A stretch of 64,000 nt of DNA from Gordionus sp. m RMFG-2023 (lineage: Eukaryota; Nematomorpha; Gordioida; Chordodea; Parachordodidae). The translations under genes and the position numbers were made by a program. The DNA is taken from assembly GCF_954871325.1 (NCBI RefSeq), contig NC_088776.1:26212508-26276507 (forward strand). Direction: 5' to 3'. The notes under the pieces were generated by a model. That model worked only from the letters and a program-made list of their open reading frames with translations. It had not been told where the DNA came from and did no database searches. Positions 46,701 to 50,659 of the stretch are shown here, piece by piece (the first letter of the stretch is position 1; every line of letters starts with the position of its first letter).

Positions 46701-47837
46701 GCTAACGTAGAGGAAGGCCAAAACTTCAATGGGGCCTTAAAGTTAGAGCCAATATGAAGAAGTATAAATTAGATATGATTAACATAAAGTGGAGAGAGAT
46801 ATTAAAGGAGCTTACCACCAGAAAAGGTGAAAGCTAAAGAGAAAAAAAGGAGGTGGAGCCAAATAAACGAGAAGTATCTAAGAAATTTTGCTATTTACCT
46901 TTTTAATAGCAACTACAGCATTGGTTATTTGTTAATAACAATAATTTTCAAGATTTTTTTTTACCAAATTGGGGTTACAAACGATAGTGTTTTTAACCCT
47001 TTCAACGATACGGTCCCAATGATAATAATTCATATTTTGAATTTCGTTTAGATTATCTTCTTCAAATAGAGGTTTAAAATTAGAGATTAAATAAGACAAA
47101 ACTGCATTCATAGCCAAAATCTCCTGGACATTTCCTATTTTTTTAATATTAAAAATAAAATTTAGTAAATATTTTTCTTATCGATGAATGAAACCTTCAA
47201 TGTTTCGTATAAATTTCGGAATAAAATGAAACAATCTGTTACATGTTTGTTGGTTTGCGTCCCACTCTTTGCTATCGACGCTTATGTCCCAGTCATATAA
47301 TTCGAGTATACATTGAAACAAAAATTTCTCAAAAAGTAATAAATCTTTGACCACAAATACCTTTCCCCGGTTTATACAAAATAACGTAAATTTTAAAAAT
47401 ATTTTTTATGAACTTGAGGAATTGGTTCTTCCGAAAAATTGATTGTATAATCTATATTATATCTTGAAAATTTAACGGGTGGCAACTAAAAAAAAATATG
47501 TTATGAAAAAGGAAATTAATTTATAGTTACTTTGTCTATTTTGAAATGGGTCAAAATAAAAAATCCATCAAAAACATAATCTTGTTGATTTTGTTGAATA
47601 ACAGTTATATCTTTATTCTGTATATTTAATATGTAAATTATTAGATATAGTTATGTTATAAATTACAAGGAAATTAGTGGGAGGATATATAGTAATAGAA
47701 TAGCAATATAGTTCATTATTATTGATGAATTCATTGCATCTCTTGTCCCGCACCGAATCTTCACCAGCAAACACGTTATGATGGATACCTTGATTTCTTG
47801 ATATCAAACTACATTTACATACATCCCCATTATTGAG
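4645..47837 (-). CDS. drosha: Drosha ribonuclease III gene, 19 exons (partial: N-terminus and extreme C-terminus not found)
   Basis: Drosha is the nuclear RNase III that, with DGCR8/Pasha, cuts primary microRNA hairpins. I recognised it from conserved blocks read on the minus strand in the correct order: central domain ([23 protein letters not shown]), [22 protein letters not shown], RNase IIIa ([22 protein letters not shown]), RNase IIIb ([31 protein letters not shown]), [15 protein letters not shown], then a dsRBD ending [11 protein letters not shown]. Both acidic pairs expected for catalysis are present (E/D in ERLEFFGD and RLEFLGD; E in FEALL and LLESFL). All 19 exons have AG/GT borders on the minus strand and all junction phases agree, giving about 840 codons without a stop, so the gene looks intact. 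Introns run from 45 bp to 11.3 kb. The N-terminal RS/Pro-rich part and a last C-terminal exon were not identified. Alignment is from memory of human and Drosophila Drosha; I am confident of the identity. Confidence 0.96.
4899..5079 (-). CDS. drosha: Drosha exon between RNase IIIb and dsRBD
   Basis: Two bases plus 59 codons plus two: [45 protein letters not shown]. Human has [33 protein letters not shown]. Acceptor AAAAAG, donor GTAACA. Confidence 0.97.
8701..9267 (+). repeat. Left terminal inverted repeat of the 8701-12853 transposon
   Basis: About 560 bp that reappear in inverted orientation at 12297-12853, including GGTCGGCCGA-type and GATGGCGCTATATATAATAG segments. A few substitutions and small indels separate the two copies. 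Confidence 0.88.
9916..12169 (+). pseudogene. Transposase of the long-TIR transposon, frameshifted
   Basis: Three frames together cover a protein of about 740 residues. The N-terminus has paired cysteines ([15 protein letters not shown]), then a Lys-rich spacer and a helix-turn-helix-like part ([13 protein letters not shown]). The C-terminal half has [30 protein letters not shown] and THGK-like [16 protein letters not shown] motifs, a pattern I know from a repetitive protein family of many invertebrates; the Asp residues probably belong to a DDE/D nuclease. Frame changes lie near 9957, near 10740 (one base short in a T-run) and in the overlap at 10994-11004. Otherwise well preserved, so recently active. 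Superfamily is uncertain. Confidence 0.75.
12297..12853 (-). repeat. Right terminal inverted repeat of the 8701-12853 transposon
   Basis: Inverted partner of 8701-9267; the outermost bases read outward as GGAATGACCC. The spacing of about 3 kb between repeats holds the transposase gene. Confidence 0.88.
13951..14727. other. Right flank of the hAT-like element
   Basis: AT-rich sequence between the Gypsy fossil and the element end at 14660, with a BED-like segment (separate entry) and the GC-rich subterminal core CTCGGGTCGGGTCGG at 14564-14578 and CCGAGCCCGACCCGAG at about 14620-14636. No other feature. Confidence 0.5.
14097..14279 (-). pseudogene. BED-type zinc finger fragment of a hAT transposase
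   Basis: 60 codons from ATG: a charged N-terminus, then [19 protein letters not shown] and VSCNFCKY. The S-x-V-W-x-x-F then C-x-x-C pattern is that of a BED finger, the DNA-binding N-terminus of many hAT transposases. The downstream His/Cys half is not clear, so this is a remnant. It lies at the right end of the 5158-14660 element, where a minus-strand transposase would start. Confidence 0.55.
14728..15136. mobile_element. Short TIR element, CGTCGGTCTAGAATTGGAG family
   Basis: 409 bp with near-perfect terminal inverted repeats starting CGTCGGTCTAGAATTGGAGY, followed by GCTCCAC. Direct repeat ATATT flanks it at 14723-14727 and 15137-15141. The interior is a tandem duplication of about 170 bp (14765-14932 and 14933-15104). 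A longer copy with a transposase remnant is at 36501-37949. Confidence 0.8.
14765..15104. repeat. Two tandem units of about 170 bp inside the short TIR element
   Basis: Both units start near ATGTTTAAAAATGAG, continue with AAGTTTAAAATAAAATATAGG and AAAAAGTTATTGATCAATTT, and end with AACTCAAAA. They differ by a few substitutions and small indels. Confidence 0.8.
15192..15333 (-). CDS. drosha: Drosha exon, RNase IIIb second acidic block
   Basis: 47 codons plus one base: [12 protein letters not shown], then a variable stretch and [12 protein letters not shown], matching LLRSSLVNNRTQ and LADLLESFIAALY. Glu of LLES is the second catalytic carboxylate. Acceptor AATTAG, donor GTTTTT. Confidence 0.96.
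15654..17258. mobile_element. Non-autonomous hAT-like element, 1.6 kb
   Basis: Left end TAGTGTTGTTAATTGG, right end (read inward) TAGTGTTGTTAATTTGC, with conserved subterminal GCTCTGAGCACGAACCC on both sides. Flanking octamers GTTATGTT (one base before the end) and GCTATGTA match at 6 of 8. No coding frame; contains a 2-3 unit tandem repeat (15873-16130) and a T14/G15 run near 16783-16810. Lies in the Drosha intron between the two RNase IIIb exons. Confidence 0.72.
15873..16135. repeat. Tandem repeat, about 120 bp period
   Basis: Units start at about 15876, 16004 and 16118 with GGG-(C/T)-(A/G)-type starts leading to CTAGGTCTTGAGGGGTCAGG; each unit also has GGGTATCAA(A/G)TAAAA. The third unit is only partial. 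Confidence 0.7.
17259..17574. other. Intron sequence, nothing recognised
   Basis: AT-rich Drosha intron sequence with repeated ATATAGTTAA words; no element ends or coding frame seen. Confidence 0.6.
17575..17680 (-). CDS. drosha: Drosha exon, RNase IIIb catalytic signature
   Basis: One base plus 35 codons: [35 protein letters not shown]. Nearly identical to the Drosophila segment with [12 protein letters not shown] and HFPEHHEGHLS. Acceptor ATATAG, donor GTAAGT. Confidence 0.97.
17681..18394. other. Intron sequence, one moderately GC-richer block unassigned
   Basis: Start of the 11.3 kb Drosha intron. The block 17860-18060 has a more balanced composition than its surroundings but no frame or termini I recognise. 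Confidence 0.5.
18395..18715 (+). mobile_element. LINE 5' segment, inverted relative to its neighbour
   Basis: Matches, in opposite orientation, the 5' end of the LINE at 18716-24965: shared AATCCTACCTTCAGCCTC, TTGGCGGCTAATGGAGG, AACCTGGTGGAACCACG and CTATAAACGACC. It stops at CGACCTT and is joined directly to the 3' end of the minus-strand LINE (CTTCTCCGTTTTATGG). Confidence 0.8.
18743..20470 (-). pseudogene. LINE reverse transcriptase and C-terminal tail
   Basis: Starts beyond the piggyBac insert with the [21 protein letters not shown] region (to 20020), then after a frame change a 345-codon frame from 20074: [52 protein letters not shown] and a cysteine finger (CGVCGKG..., [12 protein letters not shown]..., CRTC), then [10 protein letters not shown]. 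The tail ([23 protein letters not shown]) continues to 18743 and is crossed by two in-frame stops at about 19017 and 18965. The catalytic YADD is intact. Confidence 0.88.
20483..20505. repeat. Subterminal palindromic box of piggyBac, left
   Basis: GGTTAACGGTGCATATATGC followed by ACC; the 16-bp core GGTGCATATATGCACC is a perfect palindrome. It recurs inverted near 20825 and direct near 23165, and may be a transposase-binding repeat. Confidence 0.7.
21335..23057 (+). pseudogene. piggyBac transposase, two small frame breaks
   Basis: Acidic N-terminal part at 21335-21739 (EEDFDENDL) followed by 428 codons at 21771-23057. The catalytic triad is visible in the second part: D103 ([11 protein letters not shown]), D181 (YFDNFFTS) and D294 ([13 protein letters not shown]), with the [20 protein letters not shown] block. 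The C-terminus has the usual cysteine finger ([20 protein letters not shown]). The two parts are joined by about 20 codons ([17 protein letters not shown]) in the third frame, so two one- or two-base indels at about 21712 and 21770 break it; the rest is intact. Confidence 0.95.
23165..23187. repeat. Subterminal palindromic box of piggyBac, right
   Basis: Same box as at 20483-20505 (GGTTAACGGTGCATATATGC then ACC), in the same orientation, about 130 bp inside the right end. Confidence 0.7.
23322..24618 (-). pseudogene. LINE APE-type endonuclease and linker
   Basis: Open frame from ATG at 24618 of about 430 codons. Motifs: [46 protein letters not shown], a Gly-rich [28 protein letters not shown] and a QHRLVVGDL end. 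The Asp expected in the GDLNGHVG block is Asn here (GNLNGH), which might harm metal binding. The frame runs into the piggyBac insertion at residue phrase AIDGSGI and resumes on the other side. An upstream frame starting at 24782 overlaps it. Confidence 0.88.
24972..25375 (+). mobile_element. LINE reverse-transcriptase fragment fused to a LINE 3' end
   Basis: Plus-strand piece of the same [18 protein letters not shown], then [31 protein letters not shown], and FVDLEKA. It breaks inside the DLEKAFDR block and jumps directly to the LINE 3' terminal sequence AAAACGGAGAAGAAG. Confidence 0.75.
25376..28285 (+). mobile_element. RTE-like LINE, plus strand, 5'-truncated, many breaks
   Basis: Second near-complete copy. 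Starts at CTATAAACGACC, lacking about 300 bases of 5' region. Endonuclease remnants at 25450-26690 ([19 protein letters not shown]), reverse transcriptase at 26740-27900 ([15 protein letters not shown] intact at 27363-27410, [11 protein letters not shown]), tail to about 28285 with GGAAAACTGGCC. Many indels and stops, so it is more decayed than the minus copy. Here the GDLNGH block keeps its Asp. Confidence 0.85.
28286..28979. other. Intron sequence, nothing recognised
   Basis: AT-rich Drosha intron sequence upstream of the RNase IIIb exon; no termini or frames seen. Confidence 0.6.
28980..29137 (-). CDS. drosha: Drosha exon, start of RNase IIIb
   Basis: 52 codons plus two bases: [47 protein letters not shown]. 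Human has [33 protein letters not shown]. Acceptor TTTTAG, donor GTAAGT. The next intron is 11.3 kb. Confidence 0.96.
29138..29897. other. Intron sequence with AACCGG-rich patch
   Basis: AT-rich; 29575-29690 is punctuated by AACCGATATGAATGAACCG-type words and ends GGACAGGACTG, similar in style to patches at 31510-31650 and 32880-33010. Likely decayed hAT subterminal repeats; no duplication found. Confidence 0.4.
29898..30016 (-). CDS. drosha: Drosha exon, end of RNase IIIa
   Basis: Two bases plus 39 codons: [27 protein letters not shown], ending LSKHPLQ; human GAVYLEGSLEEAK, LFNDPDLREVW, HPLQ. Acceptor AATAAG, donor GTAACC. Confidence 0.95.
30017..31258. other. Intron sequence, possible decayed hAT-like ends
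   Basis: 30445-30540 (GGGACGAGTC, GATGAGACGTGTCCCGTCC) and 31115-31235 (GGATGGGACGGTCTCATC, GACGAGGCAGGATGAGC) are GC-punctuated and resemble two ends of one decayed element, the right one ending GGTCAGCTCTA. No clear target duplication. Confidence 0.4.
31259..31361 (-). CDS. drosha: Drosha exon, RNase IIIa second acidic block
   Basis: 34 codons plus one base: [17 protein letters not shown] through [11 protein letters not shown], matching human KLELDRFMLYAHGPDLC and HAMANCFEALIG. The Glu of FEALL is the second catalytic carboxylate of this RNase III domain. Acceptor TATAG, donor GTATTT. Confidence 0.96.
31362..33627. other. Intron sequence with decayed repeats
   Basis: Contains GGTTCAGG-rich patches at 31510-31650 and 32880-33020, GGGCC-rich patches at 33025-33110 and 33350-33410 (GGGACTGGGCCGGGCC), and a local duplication at 32545-32700 of the phrase TGTCTATGATTGTATATCAC with AACATTTGTATGATCATTTA. 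No coding frame recognised. Confidence 0.5.
32545..32700. repeat. Tandem duplication, about 85 bp
   Basis: TATGTCTATGATTGTATATC...AAAACATTTGTATGATCATTTAT is repeated with small changes, with a third partial TGTCTATGATTG between the two copies. Confidence 0.65.
33628..33821 (-). CDS. drosha: Drosha exon, RNase IIIa catalytic signature
   Basis: Two bases plus 64 codons. Carries the RNase III signature [18 protein letters not shown] followed by [15 protein letters not shown] and [12 protein letters not shown]. The usual ERLEFLGD has Phe in place of the second Leu; the acidic residues are retained. Acceptor AAATAG, donor GTTTTT. Confidence 0.97.
34152..34253 (-). CDS. drosha: Drosha exon, RNase IIIa
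   Basis: Two bases plus 33 codons plus one: [17 protein letters not shown], ending SEHDIF. It joins RKR-G of the exon before as human RKKGINTLINIM. The second half is poorly conserved but in phase. Acceptor ACCCAG, donor GTCAGT. Confidence 0.9.
35140..36255 (+). pseudogene. hAT transposase (ZMYM1-like), interrupted
   Basis: The 100-codon frame at 35140-35442 ([27 protein letters not shown]) fits the middle of hAT transposases of the ZMYM1/TTF-type group. The C-terminal dimerisation block is split by the nested element: TCTIERVMS before 35611 and [18 protein letters not shown] after 36094. Together these form the ER-x-M-S...K-x-x-LR-x-TM motif of hAT C-termini. Another frame change lies between 35450 and 35590. 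Confidence 0.78.
35611..36094. mobile_element. Nested hAT MITE, 484 bp, inside a hAT transposase frame
   Basis: Ends CAAGGTTGCCAGGTC and (from the right) CAGGGTTGCCAGGTC. Perfect 8-bp duplication GTCATGAG at 35603-35610 and 36095-36102. No coding frame. Its insertion split the C-terminal block of the surrounding transposase, so it is younger than that element. Confidence 0.95.
36501..37949 (+). mobile_element. Longer copy of the CGTCGGTCTAGAATTGGAG TIR element
   Basis: Left CATTGGTCTAGAATTGGAGTGCTCCAC, right (read inward) CGTCGGTCTAGAATTGGAGTGCTCCAT-like; interior edges match the 14728-15136 copy. It contains a transposase remnant (37020-37640). No matching target duplication is visible. Confidence 0.8.
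37020..37640 (+). pseudogene. Transposase remnant of the CGTCGG TIR element
   Basis: An open stretch to 37287 reads [19 protein letters not shown], then [16 protein letters not shown] and [15 protein letters not shown]; a later piece has [13 protein letters not shown] and [13 protein letters not shown]. This matches a repetitive invertebrate protein family with a C-x-x-x-C...F-W-x-L N-terminus and a H-I-x-x-x-P-R-V segment, presumably a transposase. The C-terminal half with the nuclease is missing, so this copy cannot move by itself. Confidence 0.6.
38101..38239 (-). CDS. drosha: Drosha exon, RNase IIIa (THPS block)
   Basis: 46 codons plus one base: [38 protein letters not shown] and ASRKR. 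Human has LAMTHPSHHLNFG, NPDHARNSLSNCGIRQP. Acceptor AAAAAG, donor GTGTTA. Confidence 0.95.
38318..38406 (-). CDS. drosha: Drosha exon, start of RNase IIIa
   Basis: Two bases plus 29 codons: [14 protein letters not shown] through [10 protein letters not shown], matching human VLTHHIRYHQCLMHL and FQDRCLLQLA. Acceptor AAAAAG, donor GTATAT. The following intron is 78 bp. Confidence 0.92.
38407..40008. other. Intron sequence with an open stretch and possible hAT-like remnant
   Basis: 38557-38780 is open on the plus strand for about 70 codons ([17 protein letters not shown], then [19 protein letters not shown]) without a start codon at its beginning; I do not recognise it. 38885-39685 is bounded by GTGCATTTCCGTCTGAACTC on the left and CCGTGCATTGCAGACTTCTA on the right, with GCCCGCC-type cores at both sides, and may be a decayed hAT of the TAGA(A/G) end type. 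Confidence 0.4.
40009..40106 (-). CDS. drosha: Drosha exon before RNase IIIa
   Basis: One base plus 32 codons plus one base: [19 protein letters not shown], then [13 protein letters not shown]. It aligns with human MRREVTVELSSQGFWKTG and RSDVCQHAMMLP and fits the phase-2 end of the previous exon and the phase-1 start of the next. It is the most diverged exon of the set. Acceptor GATAAG, donor GTAATA. Confidence 0.9.
40541..40753. mobile_element. Palindromic MITE, copy 1
   Basis: About 213 bp, an imperfect palindrome with TTGAGTCGATTTTTAAAAACGG on the left and its inverse (GCTCAAATCGAGCCG) on the right; central part has AAGCCTGAAGA and GAGGCTTAGGC. Clearly homologous to 41116-41334 (inverted) and 47960-48162. 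Confidence 0.7.
41116..41334. mobile_element. Palindromic MITE, copy 2 (inverted)
   Basis: Ends CAGTGATGCAAAATGGC and (inward) TAGCGTTGCAAAAACG. Flanking octamers GATGCAGG and AATGTATG match at 5 of 8. Its reverse complement aligns over its full length with 40541-40753, including TTTGGACATCTATTAGCG. Confidence 0.7.
41540..41660 (-). pseudogene. hAT transposase C-terminal fragment
   Basis: Two frames on the minus strand read RVAERAFHF and [20 protein letters not shown], together the ER-x-F-S...LS-x-x-RS-x-M...LE motif of hAT dimerisation domains. One indel separates them. Confidence 0.65.
42720..42854 (-). CDS. drosha: Drosha exon, connector helix
   Basis: One base plus 44 codons plus two bases, [15 protein letters not shown] followed by a Lys/Glu-rich helix ending DALS. 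Human has YQKLWKSYVKLRHLL followed by a charged helix. Acceptor ATATAG, donor GTAAGT. A hAT MITE lies only 25 bp upstream of the acceptor. Confidence 0.95.
42881..43176. mobile_element. hAT MITE close to a Drosha splice acceptor
   Basis: 296 bp between octamers ATGTAGTA (42873-42880) and ACGTAGTA (43177-43184), 7 of 8 matching. Right end (inward) CAGTGGCGAATC, left CATTGGGGTATT, with GGAGGGTTATACCCTCC hairpin and C-run inside. It ends 25 bp from the acceptor of the exon 42720-42854. Confidence 0.75.
43466..43611 (-). CDS. drosha: Drosha exon, SVRLDQ block
   Basis: 48 codons plus two bases, beginning [13 protein letters not shown] and ending YTGCP(K). Human Drosha has KPSSVRIDQLDRE...YAGDP here. 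Acceptor CGACAG, donor GTTTAT, phase 2 at its 3' end. Confidence 0.94.
44002..44886 (+). pseudogene. LINE endonuclease remnant
   Basis: Frame 44002-44436 covers the N-terminal half of an APE endonuclease ([10 protein letters not shown] metal-binding Glu present); 44560-44886 covers the C-terminal half with the IDYMLISRR block. A frame change and a stop lie between 44400 and 44560, where the GDxN block should be. Confidence 0.8.
45242..46800 (+). pseudogene. LINE reverse transcriptase remnant
   Basis: Three consecutive open pieces (45242-45430, 45492-45758, 45765-46112) cover the RT fingers and palm, including an intact FADD box at about 46047-46058; the thumb and tail to about 46800 are scattered over frames. 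Near 46310-46385 a 60-bp segment (AAGTGGAGATCTTTATCTGG) is locally duplicated. Confidence 0.82.
46965..47134 (-). CDS. drosha: Drosha exon, central domain helical part
   Basis: Two bases completing a glycine, then 56 codons: [15 protein letters not shown] through TIVCNPNL, aligning with human GGKEVLSMHQILLYLLR and MIVTNPGT. Acceptor AAATAG, donor GTAAAA. The next intron is 3.35 kb and is almost entirely a LINE. Confidence 0.93.
47195..47360 (-). CDS. drosha: Drosha exon, central (platform/PAZ-like) domain
   Basis: 55 codons plus one base. Contains [10 protein letters not shown] and ILELYDWD, then [13 protein letters not shown], matching human LELFSLFLFRDILELYDW and FHFMPRFVRFL. Acceptor GGAAAG, donor GTTTCA, phase 1 at its 3' end. 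Confidence 0.94.
47414..47485 (-). CDS. drosha: Drosha exon, central domain
   Basis: 24 codons, phase 0/0: [15 protein letters not shown] followed by a two-glutamate stretch and PIPQ, matching human IRFNIDYTIHFIEE. Acceptor TTTTAG; donor GTTCAT is a weak site but is required by the alignment and keeps frame across a 53-bp intron. Confidence 0.9.
47531..47617 (-). CDS. drosha: Drosha exon, central domain
   Basis: 29 codons, phase 0/0, with ITVIQ and DYVFDGF, matching TVIEYDDHEYIFEGF of human Drosha. Acceptor TATACAG, donor GTAACT. Flanking introns are only 49 and 45 bp. Confidence 0.92.
47667..47837 (-). CDS. drosha: Drosha exon, central domain (CKCS block)
   Basis: 57 codons, phase 0 to phase 0, beginning [10 protein letters not shown] and ending PPTNFL, matching the animal Drosha segment NNGDICKCS...PPTNFL. 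Acceptor TTTTTTAG and donor GTAATT. This is the most upstream exon I could recognise; the family normally has several hundred more residues before it, so the 5' exons must lie further right or outside the window. Confidence 0.93.
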
Positions 47838-47959
47838 CTAAAAAATGTTTTGTATATTAATTTTGCTGCTACCCCAAACCATAAAACTCTGGACTAAAAA
47901 AAATATGCAAAAGCAAAGTATATCATATTATAATACTTTATTTTATTTAAGCATTAAAC

Positions 47960-48162
47960 TAGTGTTGTTAAACCGCTCGTTTTGAGCCGATTTTTAAAAA
48001 CGGCTAACTCAATATTTTATCCAGAAAATATTACGCAAGCCTGATTTTGTTCATAGAAGGAACAAAGATCAAGACATATATTATCGAAATCTCTAGGCTT
48101 AGGCAATATTTTTCTGGCTAAATTTTAAAAATTGGCTCAAAACGAGCCGTTTAACAACACTA
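47960..48162. mobile_element. Palindromic hAT MITE, copy 3, with perfect duplication
   Basis: 203 bp, ends TAGTGTTGTTAAACCGCTCG and inverse (GTTTAACAACACTA at the right). Perfect 8-bp duplication CATTAAAC at 47952-47959 and 48163-48170. The two halves pair over most of their length around a loop near 48060, so a transcript would fold into a single long hairpin. Located 122 bp upstream of the first recognised Drosha exon. Confidence 0.93.
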
Positions 48163-48170
48163 CATTAAAC

Positions 48171-48513
48171 CCTAGCATAAAAATCGGTCTTACAATAAAA
48201 CAAAACATAAATAAGTCTTTTGAGTTCAGAAGAATTAAGTCAATAATAAATTATGCAAAAACTCAAGTAAATTTTACAACAGGTATTTGATCCAGCCCTA
48301 CAAATGCTCCTATCTTAGGGTTAACTTGCCATTACATAGATGATGGTAAATATAAAAATTAATATTAAATTCCTTTTGCTAATTCACATTCAGTTGATAA
48401 CATTTAAAAAGTAAATTATGAAGCAAATAGATAGACAATTAGTAAAATCAATGTGAAAAATAACAAGTATTCGTAATTCCTTTAAGGAATTTGCGATGAA
48501 GTAAACTTGAGAT
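48171..48513. other. Sequence without recognised feature
   Basis: AT-rich, no frame or element end seen between the palindromic MITE and the hAT-like element. Confidence 0.55.
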
Positions 48514-49254
48514 TAGAACCCTGCAAAGTAATTTTTCGCTATCCGAGTCTAAGAACAAATTTTTTGTTCTAGCCTAACCTGAGCCCGACTAGATTAAAGT
48601 TATTTTGGAATTTTAGTTTCAATTTTATAATATTTAAGAGGAAATTAAAAATTATGTCTATTTATTTAGATATTGCCACCTTAAATAGAAGTATCTTTAA
48701 CCCTAATAAATAGGCAATTATCAATTGTCAAATAAAGCTGCGAAAATGAGTATAACATTTTTGAATTTGTATATATAAAATAATAAAGACTGTAGAAATT
48801 GTAATTATTTGTAAAATATAAATTGATTATGTAGTGAGTTGTAAAATGTAAATTGTCTTATTTGTAATTGAGGATTTTTTTAGTATGCAAATTTTATTTT
48901 TTAAAATTATTATAAAAAGTGATTGCAAATGTTTAAAAAGAGATCGAGCGAAATGTAGTAAATTATATTTTTCAGTTTATATATTTTACTTTCAGTGGCG
49001 TAGCCAGGATTTCTTATTGGGGGGGGGGGGACTTCGCCCCCCAAACCTCCCATTTTTATGAACACGCAATTGCTTATATGTTAGGCTATGTTAAAACTAT
49101 TTTAAATATTTGCATATAACAAAATTTTAGAGAGTATTTCATTATAGATTTTATTTATTATATAAAAATACTTTAGCATAAATAATATTCATTTATTTAA
49201 ATGTATTTATTTTTATTTAAAAATAGTTTTTCAAAATGTAGATATCAGGCTACT

Positions 49255-50165
49255 TTCCAATCAAATCCAGTGGCATTAGCATAAGGTCATCCTCCCTACT
49301 TTCCGTTAGTGCGTTCATATCCTCTCGCCTGTCTTGCGAGCCCATCATACACACTCACAAAACATCCTGATCCCTTGCTTCTGCAGGAAATTTATGGAAG
49401 TCTCTCTCATTAGTCGATCCTCCCTCATCGGAACTACAGGACTGGGATAAGCCTCTAGTTGGCAACATCGCGAAACCTTGACCAGCTCCTAAGCAATGAT
49501 GAGCTACATTACGCCATCAGTCTTAGACTTAATTGTGATATGGTGATTGCCTATCACTATATCCTATGTCAAACATCGGTCAACTCCAAAGGCCGTCACG
49601 CACTAAAAGCGCTGAGGCAGATTCATTAGACATTCAAAAATGCAGGGCCTTGAAATCTTATGACATACCGTCAACCCTCGAGCCTACTGGCCTATTATTC
49701 CGATGGTAAACGGCCTGATGGTTTTAACGTGATCCCTTGGAAGAGGGGTGAATTCCTAACAGATTTCTCATGCATCGATCCTCTTGCCCCTTCAATATAA
49801 ATAGGGATGCTCTACTGGACGCCGAGACGAATAAACTAGCCAAACATTCGCCGCTACCTGTCAACTATCACTAATAGCCACGCCTTTAACATTGTTCGGC
49901 TCTCATGCCCTAGCCTTTTTAAAGATCTGGGGCATCAGATCTCTGCTAGGACCGAGGAACCCAAAGAGAGATTCTACCTATGTCAAAGGTTAACCCTAAA
50001 CATAATAAAGTGCAATTATATCAGCTTTATACTCTCAATGACCGAAACCCCCTGATTGAACATACTAACCTATGTCAAAGGTTAACCCTAAACATAATAA
50101 AGTGAAATTACATCAGCTTTATACTCTCAATGACCAAAACCCCCTGATTGAACATACTATGCATA
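49255..50165 (+). pseudogene. C-terminal tail of a foreign reverse-transcriptase ORF captured in a hAT
   Basis: Base composition is much more balanced than the surroundings. Plus-strand fragments in changing frames: VNSKGRHALKAL, STLEPTGLLF, NINRDALLDAETNKLAKHS, and FKDLGHQISARTEEPKERF, YLCQRLTLNIIKCNYIS. This series (GxHxLSC..., LEPxGLxRxDGKRPDG, DAETxKxxKY, LGxxIxxxTxEPxE...QRLSxAI) is the tail that follows the reverse transcriptase in a group of invertebrate retroelement proteins. I cannot name the clade. It is badly broken and only the C-terminal third is present. Confidence 0.6.
49975..50160. repeat. Tandem duplication, 92 bp
   Basis: CTATGTCAAAGGTTAACCCT through CCCCTGATTGAACATACTA occurs twice in a row, about 49978-50067 and 50070-50160, with only a handful of differences. 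Confidence 0.88.
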
Positions 50166-50659
50166 GGATAGACTTAGGCTATTTTGCTCCCAATTATAAC
50201 GTTGATAAAAGGAACTTGGATCTAATCGATTAAAGACAGCAAAAATTAATGACTATATAATTGTGATTTACTAATATTATATTTTCTCCAATAAAATATT
50301 ATAACTTATTTTGTAATTTTATAATCATTATTGACTTTATACTAAAATTGTGATATTTAAAAAATAATTATAAAGTTTTTATACAATTCTTATCTTTTTT
50401 ATACAGATTATAATATTAAAAATTTTATGTAATAAAACTATTACATAAAATATAAGTTTATGCAAATAATGGTACTTAAAAAAATATGACGATATTATCA
50501 TAACACAAATAATACACAGTACTTTGATTAAAAATAGTATTAATTGTTTAAGAGTTAATACAAAAATTATATAAATGTTATAACTAAGGAAAATAACTTG
50601 ATGGCATATATGAATAATTATTATATATTAAACTAATATAATCATATTGCAATTTTTTG

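Larger units (their letters stand above)
43880..46860 (+). mobile_element. LINE, second family, filling a Drosha intron
   Basis: A plus-strand non-LTR element about 3 kb long, opposite to Drosha. Endonuclease: [27 protein letters not shown], and later [20 protein letters not shown]. Reverse transcriptase: [62 protein letters not shown] and [15 protein letters not shown]. 3' tail with [11 protein letters not shown] and RGRPKLQWG. This is again RTE-like but clearly distinct from the family at 18-28 kb. At least seven frame breaks. Confidence 0.85.

Noticed and set aside
4645-47837. Idea that the Drosha-like pieces are a processed or decayed pseudogene
   Set aside because: All 19 exons have intron borders, keep frame at every junction, contain no stops and retain both sets of acidic residues, which is not expected of a pseudogene.
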